DNA of 64,000 nucleotides. Source: Plantago ovata. Taxonomy: Eukaryota; Streptophyta; Magnoliopsida; Lamiales; Plantaginaceae. The notes under the pieces were generated by a model. It was not told the DNA's origin. It was given only the letters and a program-made list of their open reading frames with translations, and made no database searches. The first letter of the stretch is position 1; the number at the start of each line of letters is the position of its first letter. Location of the stretch: positions 107,506,942-107,570,941 of the forward strand of contig CM051455.1 of assembly GCA_028274465.1 (NCBI GenBank), read 5' to 3'. The translations under genes and the position numbers were made by a program. This document shows, piece by piece, positions 1 to 10,907 of the stretch.

Positions 1-10
1 AGATCACTAG

Positions 11-1185
11 GTGACAGTATCTAGAAACGTTAAGTTTTTAGAAGCAGAATACCTCGAAGAAGAGAGGTTAGATGACATGATAGAACTTGAAGAAATTCAA
101 GACTTTGACACGCGCGAACATGAGTTCTTTAAATCTTCTGATTTGGACTCAAGTTCAGTGGGAGCTTTCGAAGCAGACAAGGGTAATGCTATGACACTTG
201 CTAGGCATGTCATAGTCAGTGGGAGTCCTGTGATTAGATCAACAGTTGAAACCACACCAATAGAACCCGTTGTCAATTAAACTGTGCAACGAGTTGCACA
301 AGAGCAGCCTTCCGCTAGGGAACAGGGTCGCGTGGCGCGACCAGCTGCATCAGTGCCCACTGATAATGTTCGTGTTACACGAAGCCAGAAAAGAAAAGCA
401 CCAGAGCTAGTCGAGCTCCGTAGATCGAAGAGGATCCTAAAAGGACCTCAGAAGCAAAGCCTTATGATAGAAGACATCAGTGAACTTGATGTCGGCTTAT
501 CAGATCGGGAAGATCCCGAGACCTACAAAGAGGCAATAATTGATATTGACTCAGACAAATGGCAAGAGGCCATGGAATTAGAAATGGATTCAATGTACCA
601 GAACCAAGTTTGGAACTTGGTAGACTTGCCTCAATGGGTTAGACCTATTGGGTGCAAATGGGTCTTTATACGAAAGACAGATGCCGATGGCAAGGTACAA
701 ACGCACAAAGCTAGGCTTGTGGCGAAAGGCTACACGCAAAGGTATGGCATCGATTACGATGAAACCTTTTCACCGGTAGCAAAATTGAAGTCCATTCGAA
801 TTCTACTTGCGATAGCTGCCTACTATGATTATGAAATCTGGCAGATGGATGTAAAGACAGCCTTCCTCAATGGCAACCTTGAGGAAGAGGTCTATATGAT
901 ACAGCCGGAAGGTTTTATTAGTAAAACCAGGCCAACTGCTGTATGCAAATTACAAAGATCCATCTATGGGCTAAAGCAAGCGTCTAGGAGCTGGAATATC
1001 CGCTTTGATGAAGCTGTCAAATGGTTTGACTTCATCAGAAGCAAGGAAGATCCCTGTGTCTACACTAGGCACAACAACAAGGGAGTCGTTTTCATGATCA
1101 TCTATGTTGATGACATTTTGATCATGGGAAACAATGTCTCTATGCTAGAAGAGACTAAAGTTTGGTTATCAAGTACCTTCTGATA
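11..1185 (+). pseudogene. Copia pol fragment: integrase end and reverse transcriptase, with in-frame stop
   Basis: Pol polyprotein of Cop1, which copies element RNA into DNA in virus-like particles. One frame runs from before position 11 to about 1180, interrupted by a TAA at 278-280; a single C-to-T change from CAA would explain it. A TAG also lies at 8-10. The first part is the variable integrase/RT linker, rich in acidic and K/R residues. The RVT_2 domain follows, with the conserved block WVFIRK, then KARLVAKGYTQ, MDVKTAFLNG and the catalytic YVDD at 1103-1114. RT stops abruptly after VWLSSTF where the reverse LTR begins. No RNase H remains. It cannot make a full product. Confidence 0.85.
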
Positions 1186-2613
1186 ACAAACACTTTTATA
1201 GTGGTATCTGAGAGTGGCGTAATCTCTCAACTAATCCACTTTGTCCTTTCTAGGACTGAATCCACTAAGATATGATTGAGGTTCCTTACAATCTCCTATC
1301 TAAAGCGATTCAACAGAAACCAAAGCACACTTGCTTTGTCTCCAACCTATACTAGAGAACTTCAACCTTGTTCTCCACCAAACTTTGGTACTTTTAATCA
1401 GCAAAACTTTGCTCGATTAAGTTCCCCCTGAATATCACGCCTGAAAGGGTGTATTTTCAGTTAGAGAATTTTGGGGTGAGATGACTTAATTATAACTTAT
1501 TCAGTTACAACAAGTAATCTAAGAAACACAACTTGGAATACTTTGCAGTAAACAAGTTTGATTATTTCTGGTGTCAAGACTTGTTCTTGTTCGAAAGAAA
1601 GAACACTTAACTAATTTCTTAGCCGAGTTTGTTCTACTTCTTCACAAGTAGCTTTTTCAAGCTTTAAGTCTTGGAACGGATCAATGGCAGTAAGAGTGTT
1701 TGAAGGTTTGTGAGTTTTTAAGCACAAGTGAGAGTTTGATCACGTTGTTGACACACTTCAACTCTTTGCCGGATGACCTCTATTTATAGTGCAAGTAAGG
1801 AGCCGTTTGAATTTCAAATCCTAAGGCTTTTGTTCCTTAACATGTCACTATCTTGCTTTTGTACTTTCAGCAGCAACCTTTGTTTGTCTTCTAGTCTTCA
1901 TGTCCTTCGCGTGTAAGCTTTGCATTAAATGCACATTTGAATAGAATTCAAACAGTAACATTGGATCGCAAAATCACGTACATTCAGCAAGAGGTCACAT
2001 ATGTTCATCTGCAAGTGTTCATTCTCAGTTTCAGCAAGCACAACCTACTCTGTCTTTCAGATTTTCACTTATGCAATGCTGTTGCTGAAAATTTCACTTT
2101 CTGAGCAACACGTGCCTTACCAGTCTTCAGCAATCTTCAAGTCTTCAAGTCTTCAAGTCTTCGGATCTTCAAAAGTCTTCAAGATTCTGACCGATTTCTT
2201 ATTTGCTTCAATAATTTGTTTGTAATAAACAAAATACATCTTCAGCAAATGCTTCAATAGGTCATTTTCTTTTCAGAAAATAAGATTCATTAAAGCTAAG
2301 CATCAATTAGATATTTTCTTTTCAGAAAATAAAATACATCATACGCTAAAGTGTCAATAAATTATTTTCTTCTCAGAAAATAAAATACGTCATACACAAA
2401 TGTGTCAATAAGATATTTTCTTCTCAGAAAATAAAATACGTCATCCACAAAAAGAAATAACTTATCTAACACCTATCTAAGTCATCAGCAAACGTTCCTC
2501 TTTTACAATGTCCTTAAAAATCTAAAATCCTATGGACCTTAAGAGTACTAGTTACTGGACTGTTCTTAATTTAGCATGGTTAATTGCTCATCAAAATTAC
2601 AAGTTACCTAACA
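1186..2613 (-). mobile_element. Truncated solo LTR of the Si (SIRE-like) Copia family, reverse
   Basis: Reverse complement of the LTRs at 40555-42286 and 57412-59080. Its 5' end (TGTTAGG on the minus strand) is at 2613. The opposite end lacks roughly the last 345 bases, breaking off next to the TATAAAAG stretch at about 1186. It has a minus-strand TATA box (TATAAATAG, 1780-1788) and four U3 hairpins at 2264-2281, 2312-2331, 2363-2382 and 2414-2433. Internal sequence and a second LTR are absent, so this is a solo or truncated LTR. The missing end suggests a deletion that also removed the neighbouring RT. Confidence 0.85.
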
Positions 2614-3926
2614 AATATTATTATGATGGTCATAATAGATATTGGATTCACCATGCAACTCACTAAAGACGCCCGTTGATGTATTATTGGGATAGACACT
2701 TCATTGATCCTAGATACATTCGAGCAAGTCAGATGAAGGGACGTTACCATCGCCGCGTTGAGCGCAACAGACTTCGCAACGAAAGGGTTAGCTTTGAGAA
2801 ACCTCTCAAACGTCCTCATGTATTAATATTGCAAATGGAACCGTCTAGGAATTCCATGTTGCCTAGTCTAGGACTTGCTTAATACGATGAGGCCCTATGG
2901 GTCACACTATGTGGTGATTCAGCCTATCAAAATATCCTTGAAGATGGAATCGCAATTAATTTGGAATTAATTGTGATTGATGGATTATAATTAATTTGGA
3001 ATTAATTATAATATATAGTGGCTCAATTAATGATTTGGAATTATTAATTGAATTGGCTAATTAATTGTATTTTATGTAAATACAATTAAAGATTATATTT
3101 TGGAAATATAATGGAGGTTTGCTTGAAAAGGATATGTTAATTTAGAATTAACATATGCACATGGGAAAATCTACTTGGAGTTTGAATTGCCATAGAACTA
3201 TAAGTGGGTCCCAAAATCGGGACCCACCTACTGTCCCTGGGAGAGCGCGCGCGCGCAGTGATTGATGAGGGGAAGGAGTTCGACTCCTTCCTCTATTAGA
3301 AGTCTAAGGGATAAGTTAGATTTTCCTGATTGAGTTTTAATTTGATTGGGAATGAATCTAGACTTGATATTGGTTTTCTAGTGCGATAAGAATTAGATTC
3401 TTATTCCTTTACGAAGTCTAATTGCTTATGCTTTAGGCTTCTATTGACTACTATATATAGTAGACTATTAGAGGGTTTTTGACACAGACTTGAATAGACC
3501 TTTACAGTCATTCTACCCAGTTTTCTTAGAGAAAATAAAAACTCTCCCCTCCTCTTTAGCCACCTGGGCACGCCACCACCGGAGGAATCGCCGCCCCATC
3601 TTCTTGGTCACACAAAGAATATCCTAGCATTCTTTCCGATAGGCTGTTCATCCGTGGATACCAAGGTTGAGGTTCTAGGAGATGGAAACTAACTTTTATT
3701 GTCTTGCAGATAATCAAAGTATTGCAGATATCTTCGACTTCGACGAAGGAGAAGATACACCGAATTATTACGAAGACTAGGAAGCTGCTTTGGAAGTAAG
3801 GTTAGTCTTCTAATTGACGTGTTTATATATATACGGCATATACATAATCAATTAACCTGTATGTTAAGAAAATATTTGAAATTCCGCTGCGTACCCTAGG
3901 GGTAACTCTGACCGTATTTTCTTACA
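2614..3926 (+). mobile_element. Probable 3' LTR of Cop1
   Basis: About 1.3 kb without a convincing gene. It contains AT-rich runs built from repeats of TTGGAATTAATT (2950-3110), a (GC)n stretch at 3245-3256, a plus-strand TATA-like CTATATATAG at 3451-3460, and a transcript-like segment with CT-rich and splice-like sequence. It ends in CTTACA at 3926, a typical LTR terminus. Orientation and position fit the 3' LTR of Cop1, but its start was lost at the junction with the reverse LTR and no second copy is available for comparison. The small ORF at 2676-2882 has no recognisable relatives and is probably chance. Confidence 0.5.
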
Positions 3927-4743
3927 ATCAGGTCTTCTGGTAGGCGTGGTAGTTTCAATTACAGGCCGGATAGGAACAACTCCTCCATTAGTATCATCAT
4001 TGCCCGTATGGCCTTCATTGTCACTATTGTCACGCACATCCTCACTAGTAGAGTTGCAGTGTTGAGTAGAATCCTCAAGATTAGCCGCCGCTGTTATGGA
4101 AACCTCCATCCTGTAGCCCTCCAATGGGTTGTGAATTGTTGAAGGGGAAAGAGCAGTGGTATCAGGACCTCCCCCTCCAGCGTTTTACACCTCGAGGAGG
4201 TTACACTAAGCTGCTCGGATACTCAAAAGTCTTCTAGCATCTCTTCCAATGTTCACCACATTCTCTACGGTTGATCCGACCGATGTCTATATGATGCTCT
4301 CTTTAGAGGCAGTCAAGAGGCACCCCAACGAGGGGCTGGGCACCCATGTCATTATGTTTTGGAACCAAGCTAACGCTTCGGAACCTTCTAGCAACTGCGA
4401 ACTCGAGATTGAATCCGTCGCGGCTAGATTGTCCCGGTGCCTTCCAGTTCACTCGAACTTTGCAGTCCTTGTGATGGATTGCTGACGTAATAATGGTTTC
4501 TGTCCCTTCGGTGGTGCATGAATAGGCATAGGAGTCCTTACTCCAGGTGTACTCTAGCTCCTCCTCTTGGATAATCCGCGACATTGTTGCAAGATCCCGT
4601 GGCTGGAACGCACATCTAGTGAGGTCACTCTCCTTGACATGGTTGTAATCGATCCCCCTCCAATACTCCATAGTAATCATACGGGAGTGCTCCTTTCCCT
4701 TGGCATGGTTCCTATAAACAACAGTTAGTACCTCGTATGACAC
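3927..4743 (-). pseudogene. Decayed ORF2 of Gy1 (Transposase_32-like domain remnant)
   Basis: Counterpart of the ORF2 of Gy2 (13745-15082). An ATG at the same place (minus, near 4705) follows the splice-acceptor-like TATAG, but its frame closes quickly. A shifted frame runs 4743-4303 and, past an in-frame TAA at 4303-4305, continues with HHIDIGRI and GEHW, which align with HQIDIGHI and ERHW of the Gy2 protein. The region nearer 3927 aligns with the acidic linker of the Gy2 ORF. Frameshifts and stops make it non-functional. The function of this extra ORF in Athila/Tat elements is not established. Confidence 0.6.
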
Positions 4744-5816
4744 AAAACTGACTCAAGCATATGCTAGTGTAAGAACGAAACACACAAGTGATAAAATCAA
4801 CAATCGAGCTCCCCAACCCTTTAATGTGTAGCCTAGCTTCTTCATCATGCAACATACCAATGTAACTACTACATGCAATACATCACATTATGCTCTTACT
4901 AGACAACCAATCACCTAGATAACTAGGCTCAAATCACACCATAGTAGCGAAAAATTCTAGCATCATATATCCTCATACTCAACAATTAAGCATTCTATCA
5001 TCAAATCCATCATCATTACATCAATAAACACAATCGTATGCAAGAAATCAAAGATAAAGATACATTGCATAACAAGATATATCATCTAGTAGCAAAATTC
5101 CAAAATCAACGATCCAAGCATAATTGAGCATGCAATTGATAGTAAATAACGCATCTAATCACACAAACAACCTACCCATGCATCAAATAAGCATAATTGA
5201 AGCTCAAATTAGAAAACCCCCAAATTCGAAAATTAGGGTTCATAAGAAGATACCTCAGATCTGAAAATCTAATGCACTAGGGAGAAATCTGTTCGGATGA
5301 AAAGAGAGATCACGTAATAGGCTTCGATTGAAGCTAAAGAACACTAAATTTGGTGAAGAAATGAAGAAGTTATGAAGTTTTGAAATAATTTTCGCAAGTT
5401 TCGGTTTTTGGGGAGGAGGAATGATGAAGATATGAAGAAATGAGGAGAAAGGGGAGAACCTCGCATTTTTTAACTACTGGGACCGTGGGGCGAGTCGCCC
5501 CCGGTGTGGGGCGAGTCGCCCCATGCGGGGCGATTCGCCCCCCACTCCCCGATGTGGGGAGACGGTCCTTTCGTCAGAAAACGTGGTTTTTAATTCACGA
5601 AACCAATGTTTTCAAAAAACCACTCGAAAAATATCACTCCAACATAAGCATATACAACAGAGACATAAAAAAATTCACATATGAAAAGCAAATCATTAAA
5701 GAATGAATGCATGCAATAAAGTGTGAAAGAAAGCGATAAAGAAAGCGATAAGAACTCCGGGTTGCCTCCCGGATAGCGCCATTGTTTAAAGTCTTTGACT
5801 CGACTCCTGTCTGTGC
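4712..5816 (-). other. Gy1 post-protease spacer with intron-like segment and GC palindromes
   Basis: Noncoding spacer between protease and ORF2. On the minus strand it contains GC-rich palindromes of type GGGCGA-N-TCGCCC (5488-5558), a gene-like leader, a donor-like G/GTATCT at 5253 and an acceptor-like TATAG/G at 4712. These would define an intron of about 540 bases just before ORF2. The uninterrupted sequence at about 4980-5000 is the empty site for the SINE found in Gy4. Confidence 0.6.
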
Positions 5817-7975
5817 CTAGCTCTTCTTTCTGTGGGTACTAGACTTCCCCTTCATTGACCTCCTCTTCATGCCACGAACCTGTGAATAAGAAAGAACATA
5901 GGCTGCAAGACCACAATAGTGAGTAGTGTAAGAACTATCAGGCGGATCAGGTGGATCAGATATGGCTTGCAACACGTGTTGCTTGCCATCCACTTCAATA
6001 GTGCAAGTTCTTTGGTAGATGTCCATCACGGAGCGTAACTTAGTCAAGAACGTTCGCCCTAAGAGTATGACATCCCCCGTCCCAGGTGCAGACACCGGCA
6101 TAACTACAAAATTGGTGTATACAGAAGCTTCACCAATCTTGACCAACACATTTTTCACAACGCCTTCGGGTCTCATAAAGGATCCATCTGCCAATTGCAC
6201 AATAGCCCTATGCTCAGATAGTTTTCCAAGGCTACTCTTTTCAAACACATTCAAAGGGAGTATGTTAGAGTAGGATCCCGTGTCTAGTGTGGCATGGACA
6301 TCTTCAAGCTCACCAATCCCGACCTTAACATCGAAACTTTTAGGGAGTGGCTCGGGATCCTCTTGCTCCTCATCACTTTAGTCAGAACCAAGGTCCTTCT
6401 CTTCTTCCTTAGCCTGTAGAAGTTCTTCCTTAATGCAACACTCGCACTTAGCAACCTTCTTGATGGTGATTTTGTCAAGTAGATCACCAGCCAATGTAAT
6501 GGAATTCGACTTTTCAGTGTTGCTAGGCAGTTTGCCTTATTCCCTACTTGCTCCTCGGTCGATCAACTCTTGCATCTTTTGATGGGCAAGCCTAGTGCTC
6601 TCTTCCAGCCTATCAAGCCTTGCCCTAGTCTTCTCAGAATCTTCTTCATAACGTTTGAGAAAACTTTGGGTGTGATCAACCATCTTTTGCAAGTTCTCCA
6701 TCAATTGAGCCGACTTCGACTTTGGTGGCTCTTTCGGAGCGGGGTTTTCGCAGTGATCATTACCATAGTTTAGCCTACTACGGTCTTGGTTAGGGCCATA
6801 AGTTTGGTTAGCCGGTGTATATCCTTGATTATTTCGGAATCCTCTTCTCAAAAATCCACCTCGAGGATTCCTACCGTCTTGTCCGTAGCTAGCTTCTTGA
6901 GTACCAAACTCCGTAGCAAAGGCTTCCTCTTCGCCTCCTCGAGCCTAGTTGCCATCATCATACGCAAGCTCCGATCTACACATATGAGCCCCATGCCCAA
7001 AGTTCTTGCATATTCGGCATACTTCGTTCGAAACAGTCGTTCCAGTGGCGCTCTTGAGGACTTGCTTCAATTCGTTGGTAAAGCACTCGAATTGATCCCC
7101 ATTCCCCCTATACATAGGGGCTTCTTGCGTCGGTGGAGCTTTAGGTCCACGTCTCCTAACCATCGCTCTTGGGTCCTTGAACTGCGAACCCTTAGCAAGC
7201 CTTTCGAAACTGCCCAGACGGCTTCTGCAGTTTCCTCCCAAATATTGCCTCGGCATTGGAAATCCACCACTTGTTGGTTCTCGAAGGTTAGTCCATTGTA
7301 GAAGTGTTGGACTAGGTCAGAAAGTTCAAAACCATGGTGAGGGAACTTGTTCGTGAGATCTTGGAATCTCTCAAACGCGGTGTAGATGGTCTCATCATAG
7401 TCCTGCTTGAATCCAGTGATTTGCGCCTTTAGCGCGGTAGTCAAGGTGTGAGGGAAGTATTTCTCCATGAAAGCTGAAAAAACCTTCTCCCAAGTGTCCA
7501 GCGAGCCTGCTGGTAGAGAACTCAACCATGACTTGGCACTGTCGCCAAGTCCCATAGCAAAAACCTTCATCCTCAACTCATCCGTTGTTATTTCAGCTCC
7601 GGGTCGTGGGAGTTGGTTGAAGAAATCATCGATATCGTGCAAGTACCCCATCACATCTTCCCTTGATAAGCCATAGAACCTCGGAAGTTGTTGGAATGCG
7701 TGGTTCTTGATTTCCAGATATCGAGTTGCAGACGAAAGAACAATCGCCGATCCCCTCATACGATCCTTGGTGGGCTGAACCCATGCTTTCAGTGGTCTAG
7801 CTTCTGCCATTCCGTCGATTTCCTTGAAAAGACTGTGTAGAGATTCAGAGAAATCGGTATCCTCTATTTCCTCTAGTGCACGCCTTTGAAGTAGTCGCCT
7901 TCTTTGGTGGTAGACTCTGTCGACCTCAGCAATTGAATCAGCAAGCGGTGTTCCCCTAGATCGTGTATGTGGCAT
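5817..7975 (-). pseudogene. Gypsy gag-protease gene of Gy1 (broken)
   Basis: Gag forms the retrotransposon particle and the protease cuts it. Translation starts at the ATG at 7975 (MPHTRSRGTP). Residues about 60-230 carry the retrotransposon gag (capsid) region with LPRFYGL, DWL-like SWLSSLP and YNGLT. A one-base loss in a T run near 7204 shifts frame. The zinc knuckle CRICKNFGHGAHMC (CX2CX4HX4C) follows at about 7020-6980. In-frame stops stand at 6945-6947, near 6537 and near 6380, each one base from the codon in Gy6. The aspartic protease has the DTG active site near 6285 and ILLGRTF near 6060, and ends at 5817. Not functional as it stands. Confidence 0.85.
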
Positions 7976-8098
7976 ACACTATCTGTAACAGACTAGGAAA
8001 GCAGTATCAGAGAAAGATTAAAAAGGAAAACTAAAACTACTAGAATTAGGAATTGAATGCTGAAAATATAAACAAATTAAACAGAAAAAAGGAGTATA

Positions 8099-8117
8099 GT
8101 CCCCGACAACGGCACCA
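8099..8117 (-). promoter_or_regulatory. Gy1 primer-binding site (tRNA-Asp-like)
   Basis: On the minus strand, TGGTGCCGTTGTCGGGGAC lies a few bases inside the 5' LTR. It resembles the Athila-type site complementary to the 3' end of tRNA-Asp, with small differences. Confidence 0.75.
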
Positions 8118-8120
8118 ATT

Positions 8121-9370
8121 TGATGAACCGAGAGTTGTCGGGTCCCGATTAATCAAATAAATTTGTTATTTAGTCAAAGGCAATTCACAACTACAACGAA
8201 AACCGTAGTGTAGCAGTAGAATGACCTGAGTGTCGTTCTCTAAGGACTATAACTAGCTTTATCAAATCTAATTTAGAATATAAAAACAGCAGACGGAAAA
8301 GCAAAGGTTTTTCTAACAGATAATGGAGATTGGTGATAGTATGATCCTTCAAAGCATAACGGGTCAATAATCATGCGTAAATTCCTCGGTCTTGCATGGA
8401 GATATTTGATCAATCGATTGTCCTGTTGTAATTATTAAGCACTACGAAGATAAAGATACTGACAAGTCAATCGCTATTGTCCAATTGTGTTCCATAATTA
8501 TTCAACACTACGAAGATATAGATATGTATAGGTCGACGAGGGTCCAATTGTGCATAATAATTAATCAACATACGAGGATATAGGTTGAGCCTGATCAACG
8601 AAATAAAGCAATAACACGGAGTATAATGCGCGATATAGCCATTAGCATGATTATCTACCCTTCGCTAAGAATTCATATACTACTCATAGTTGTCATGCAA
8701 TCAACAGAAATCATAGAAGAAAACATGTTGAAAGATATATAAAAATAAGTAGAATAAACTGTAAGATACAATGTTACCGAAGGTTGTCAGTCTACGAAGA
8801 ATCGCGATCTTACAAGCTCCAAACTGCTATGAAAAAGTATCTCCTAAGCTACGAACCCCCAGAACAGGCTCTGGGAAGTTCCTACCTAAAACTACAGAGA
8901 AAGGTGAGAGAATAGGTCTGGAAAAGTATGAATTTCGGAGAAAAACTGAGCAACTATATATAGGCTTCGAAATAGTGTGGGGCGATTCGCCCCACGTCTC
9001 GGGCGATTCGCTCGGGAGTAAAATTCCGGAATTTCCGCATTTTCGAGGCGTTTTTGGATTTCTTCCCCTTTTCGGACTCGGTTTCTGACCTCTAGTGGCC
9101 TTCTAACCTCCAGATTCGACCCCTAGACACCAAATCCTATCCAGAAACCTTCAGATACTTCAAATAGGCTTTTGGAACACCAATTCCTTGTCAACTTCAA
9201 TATAATTACCCTGAAATCCTCGTTTTTCAACCAAAACCTGTAAAATAAAAACTAAAGGGAAACGTGACACTATTCTAATAAAATGCACTAAAATATAGCT
9301 AAAATAACATAGAGGATAGCTAAAATAGGTGTAAAAGACTCAAATGAAAGTGTAATATACACATTCATCA
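8121..9370 (-). mobile_element. 5' LTR of Gy1
   Basis: Begins TGATGAATG (minus, 9370) and ends TTCATCA at 8121. It aligns over its length with the LTRs at 10908-12200, 27096-28366, 44823-46112 and 50802-52039. The TATA box CTATATATAG is at 8954-8963. GC palindromic motifs lie just upstream of it on the minus strand (8979-9012). Confidence 0.85.
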
Positions 9371-9636
9371 GAGTGGAATGACTTCTTGCTGCTCTTTTCC
9401 TTGCAAATTATCTCGAGGAGAGAGTATTTTGAGAGTGGAATGGAATGACTTCTTGCCGCTCTTTTCCTTGCAAATTATCTCGAGGAGAGATAATTTTGAG
9501 AGTGGAATGGAATGACTGCTTGCCGTTTTCCTTGCAAATTATCTCGAGGAGAGATAATTTTTAGAGTGGAATGGAATGACTTCTTGCCGCTCTTTTCCTT
9601 GCAAATTATCTCGAGGAGAGATAATTTTGAGAGTGG
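9371..9636. repeat. Tandem repeat, 62-67 bp unit, about four copies
   Basis: Units begin with GAGTGG at 9371, 9433, 9500, 9564 and 9631 (partial). Each holds CTTTTCCTTGCAAATTATCT and CGAGGAGAGA. The array starts exactly at the Gy1 LTR edge. It probably lies in the U3 of the LTR-like sequence that follows, where such repeats often act as enhancers. Confidence 0.85.
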
Positions 9637-10310
9637 CTCCTCGATCCATGACAATGTATTAGTCGATTCTTTGTCTTGTCATCCTTTTCTATCTGCGAAA
9701 TCTCGAGGAGAGATGCTTTTGAGGGTCGCTCTACGATATGGTGGTCGCTCTAGCCATAATCCAAGTGGTGCGGTGCTAGCGCTACGGATTACCTAGTGTG
9801 ATCAGGTAATCCGCGCTGGTATGGGAAAGTGTGCCTGAGCGGGAGCGTGGAGGGTAAAATAGTGAATTCGTCAGGCAGCTGTGATCTGGGTCGTTGATAG
9901 CTGCCACGTGTTCGGTCCAAATGGAGCGAGGGGCACCGACGGTTCGAATTCCTGGGATACCCTTCTATAAATAGGGGAGGACCGATTCATTCTTCACTTT
10001 TCCGAAAATTTTTCACTAAGAGCCTTTGAGAGAGCGAGGAGCAAAAGAGTGAGATCGAAGAGCATAAAGGAGAGATCGAGGAGCGTTTCTGGAGTCTTTC
10101 AGGCGAGCAACAGTCCCATTTCCGACGGATCTTGTGGTTTCCGAGTTCGATTCCGACTTCAAGCCTTCAAACAAGTAAGTCCTTCTATCCTTACTTGCAT
10201 TAAATCACTTGAATGTTTGCTTTTTTCCGTTTTCCTTTACTTTGTCGTCACGGGCACTTGCCCTCCGCCGCCTGAGCCTCTGCTGGCGTACGACATGCTT
10301 TGATAATGCT
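9637..10310 (+). promoter_or_regulatory. LTR-like promoter region of an unidentified retrotransposon
   Basis: A canonical TATA box (TATAAATAG, 9966-9974) is followed by a GA-rich transcript-like leader and a donor-like AAGTAAGT near 10171. The ATG frame at 10049-10303 has no known domain. The layout suggests U3-R-U5 of an LTR on the plus strand. No LTR partner is visible, and the adjoining gag-like ORF lies on the opposite strand, so the parent element is uncertain. Confidence 0.45.
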
Positions 10311-10907
10311 TTACCGGACTTAATAACGTACTTAAACGGACTGTAACTCGTAGAGTCTCTATCTGAGCATCAAGTGCGGATTTCCTCGCGTTGAGTTCCT
10401 CCAGAGTGAGCCTCCTCCCCGTGATCGGGTCGATCAAGGGGGTTACCTCAACTACTGTTCTCAATGCTTGATTCTCTGCCACCGCTTCTTGTTGGTTTTG
10501 AGGAGTTACTTGATTGGGCGTAACTTGATTGGGGAGAGCGGGTGGTGTAGCAACCACCTGAGCTCTATTTTCTTGTTCAGCTACATTTTGTAATGATGCC
10601 CGTATCCTTCTATCGATCAAATCTCTCAAGTCATCCGGAGCACCTTGAGGTCCTAACCTCGATTGAACTCTTGATGGTCCAAGTCGAGATTGGATCGGCC
10701 TTGTGTTGGCTCTCGAATGTGCTTCATCTTGTGCAACTGGTGCTCTTCCTTGGGATTGACGAGGAGCGACCAGGGTGTCACGAGGTTGCTCTTGCACTGG
10801 CGCTAGTTGTGCTCCTCGAGCTTGGATCTCGGCATTAACTCTAGCAGCCTCATTACCCCCCACATATCCTTGTAATGTGAGAAGGAACAAGCCGTATTGA
10901 GCTTCGC
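10237..10907 (-). pseudogene. Gag-like N-terminal fragment of another gypsy element (tentative)
   Basis: An open minus-strand frame rich in Q, A and R. The visible block LIDPITGRRLTLEELNARK is a style seen at the start of gag in some Ty3/gypsy elements, followed by a short helical stretch. The first 12 or so residues of the open frame (to 10944) come from the Gy2 LTR, so the original start is lost. The C-terminal part runs into Gly-rich sequence overlapping the LTR-like region. It could also be an antisense ORF of the kind known in Tat elements. No catalytic domain is present. Confidence 0.4.

Larger units (their letters stand above)
1..3926 (+). mobile_element. Copia retrotransposon Cop1 (Tork-like, tentative), 3' part, broken
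   Basis: A Ty1/copia element entering from the left edge. It consists of the end of integrase and most of reverse transcriptase (1-1185), a gap in its own sequence where a reverse Si-family LTR sits (1186-2613), and a likely 3' LTR (2614-3926) ending in CTTACA. From 3927 the sequence matches the extra-ORF region of gypsy element Gy1, so Cop1 appears inserted in Gy1. The rest of RT, RNase H and the start of the LTR are missing. The lineage name rests only on the look of the RT protein. The left end and any target duplication are outside the window. Confidence 0.65.
3927..9370 (-). mobile_element. Gypsy element Gy1 (Athila/Tat-like), pol-less, reverse
   Basis: Read on the minus strand: 5' LTR (9370-8121), tRNA-Asp-like primer site (8117-8099), gag and protease (7975-5817), a post-pol type spacer with GC palindromes, then decayed ORF2 (4743-3927), cut by Cop1. 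The 3' tail and 3' LTR are not seen. No reverse transcriptase, RNase H or integrase lies between protease and spacer. The protease stop is followed directly by the motif around GGGAGGCAACCC (5761-5780), which in Athila-type elements follows pol. Gy2 and Gy6 share the same junction. Confidence 0.85.

Noticed and set aside
2001..2225. 74-residue ORF, also present reversed at 40941-41165
   Set aside because: Antisense reading of the Si LTR; not a gene.
8771..9088. ORF of about 100 codons, with a near copy at 11594-11851
   Set aside because: Antisense reading through Gy LTRs; the repetition reflects the LTR, not a protein family.
9371..9636. CRISPR-like array
   Set aside because: Units are contiguous tandem repeats without distinct spacers, in a plant genome; no cas genes.
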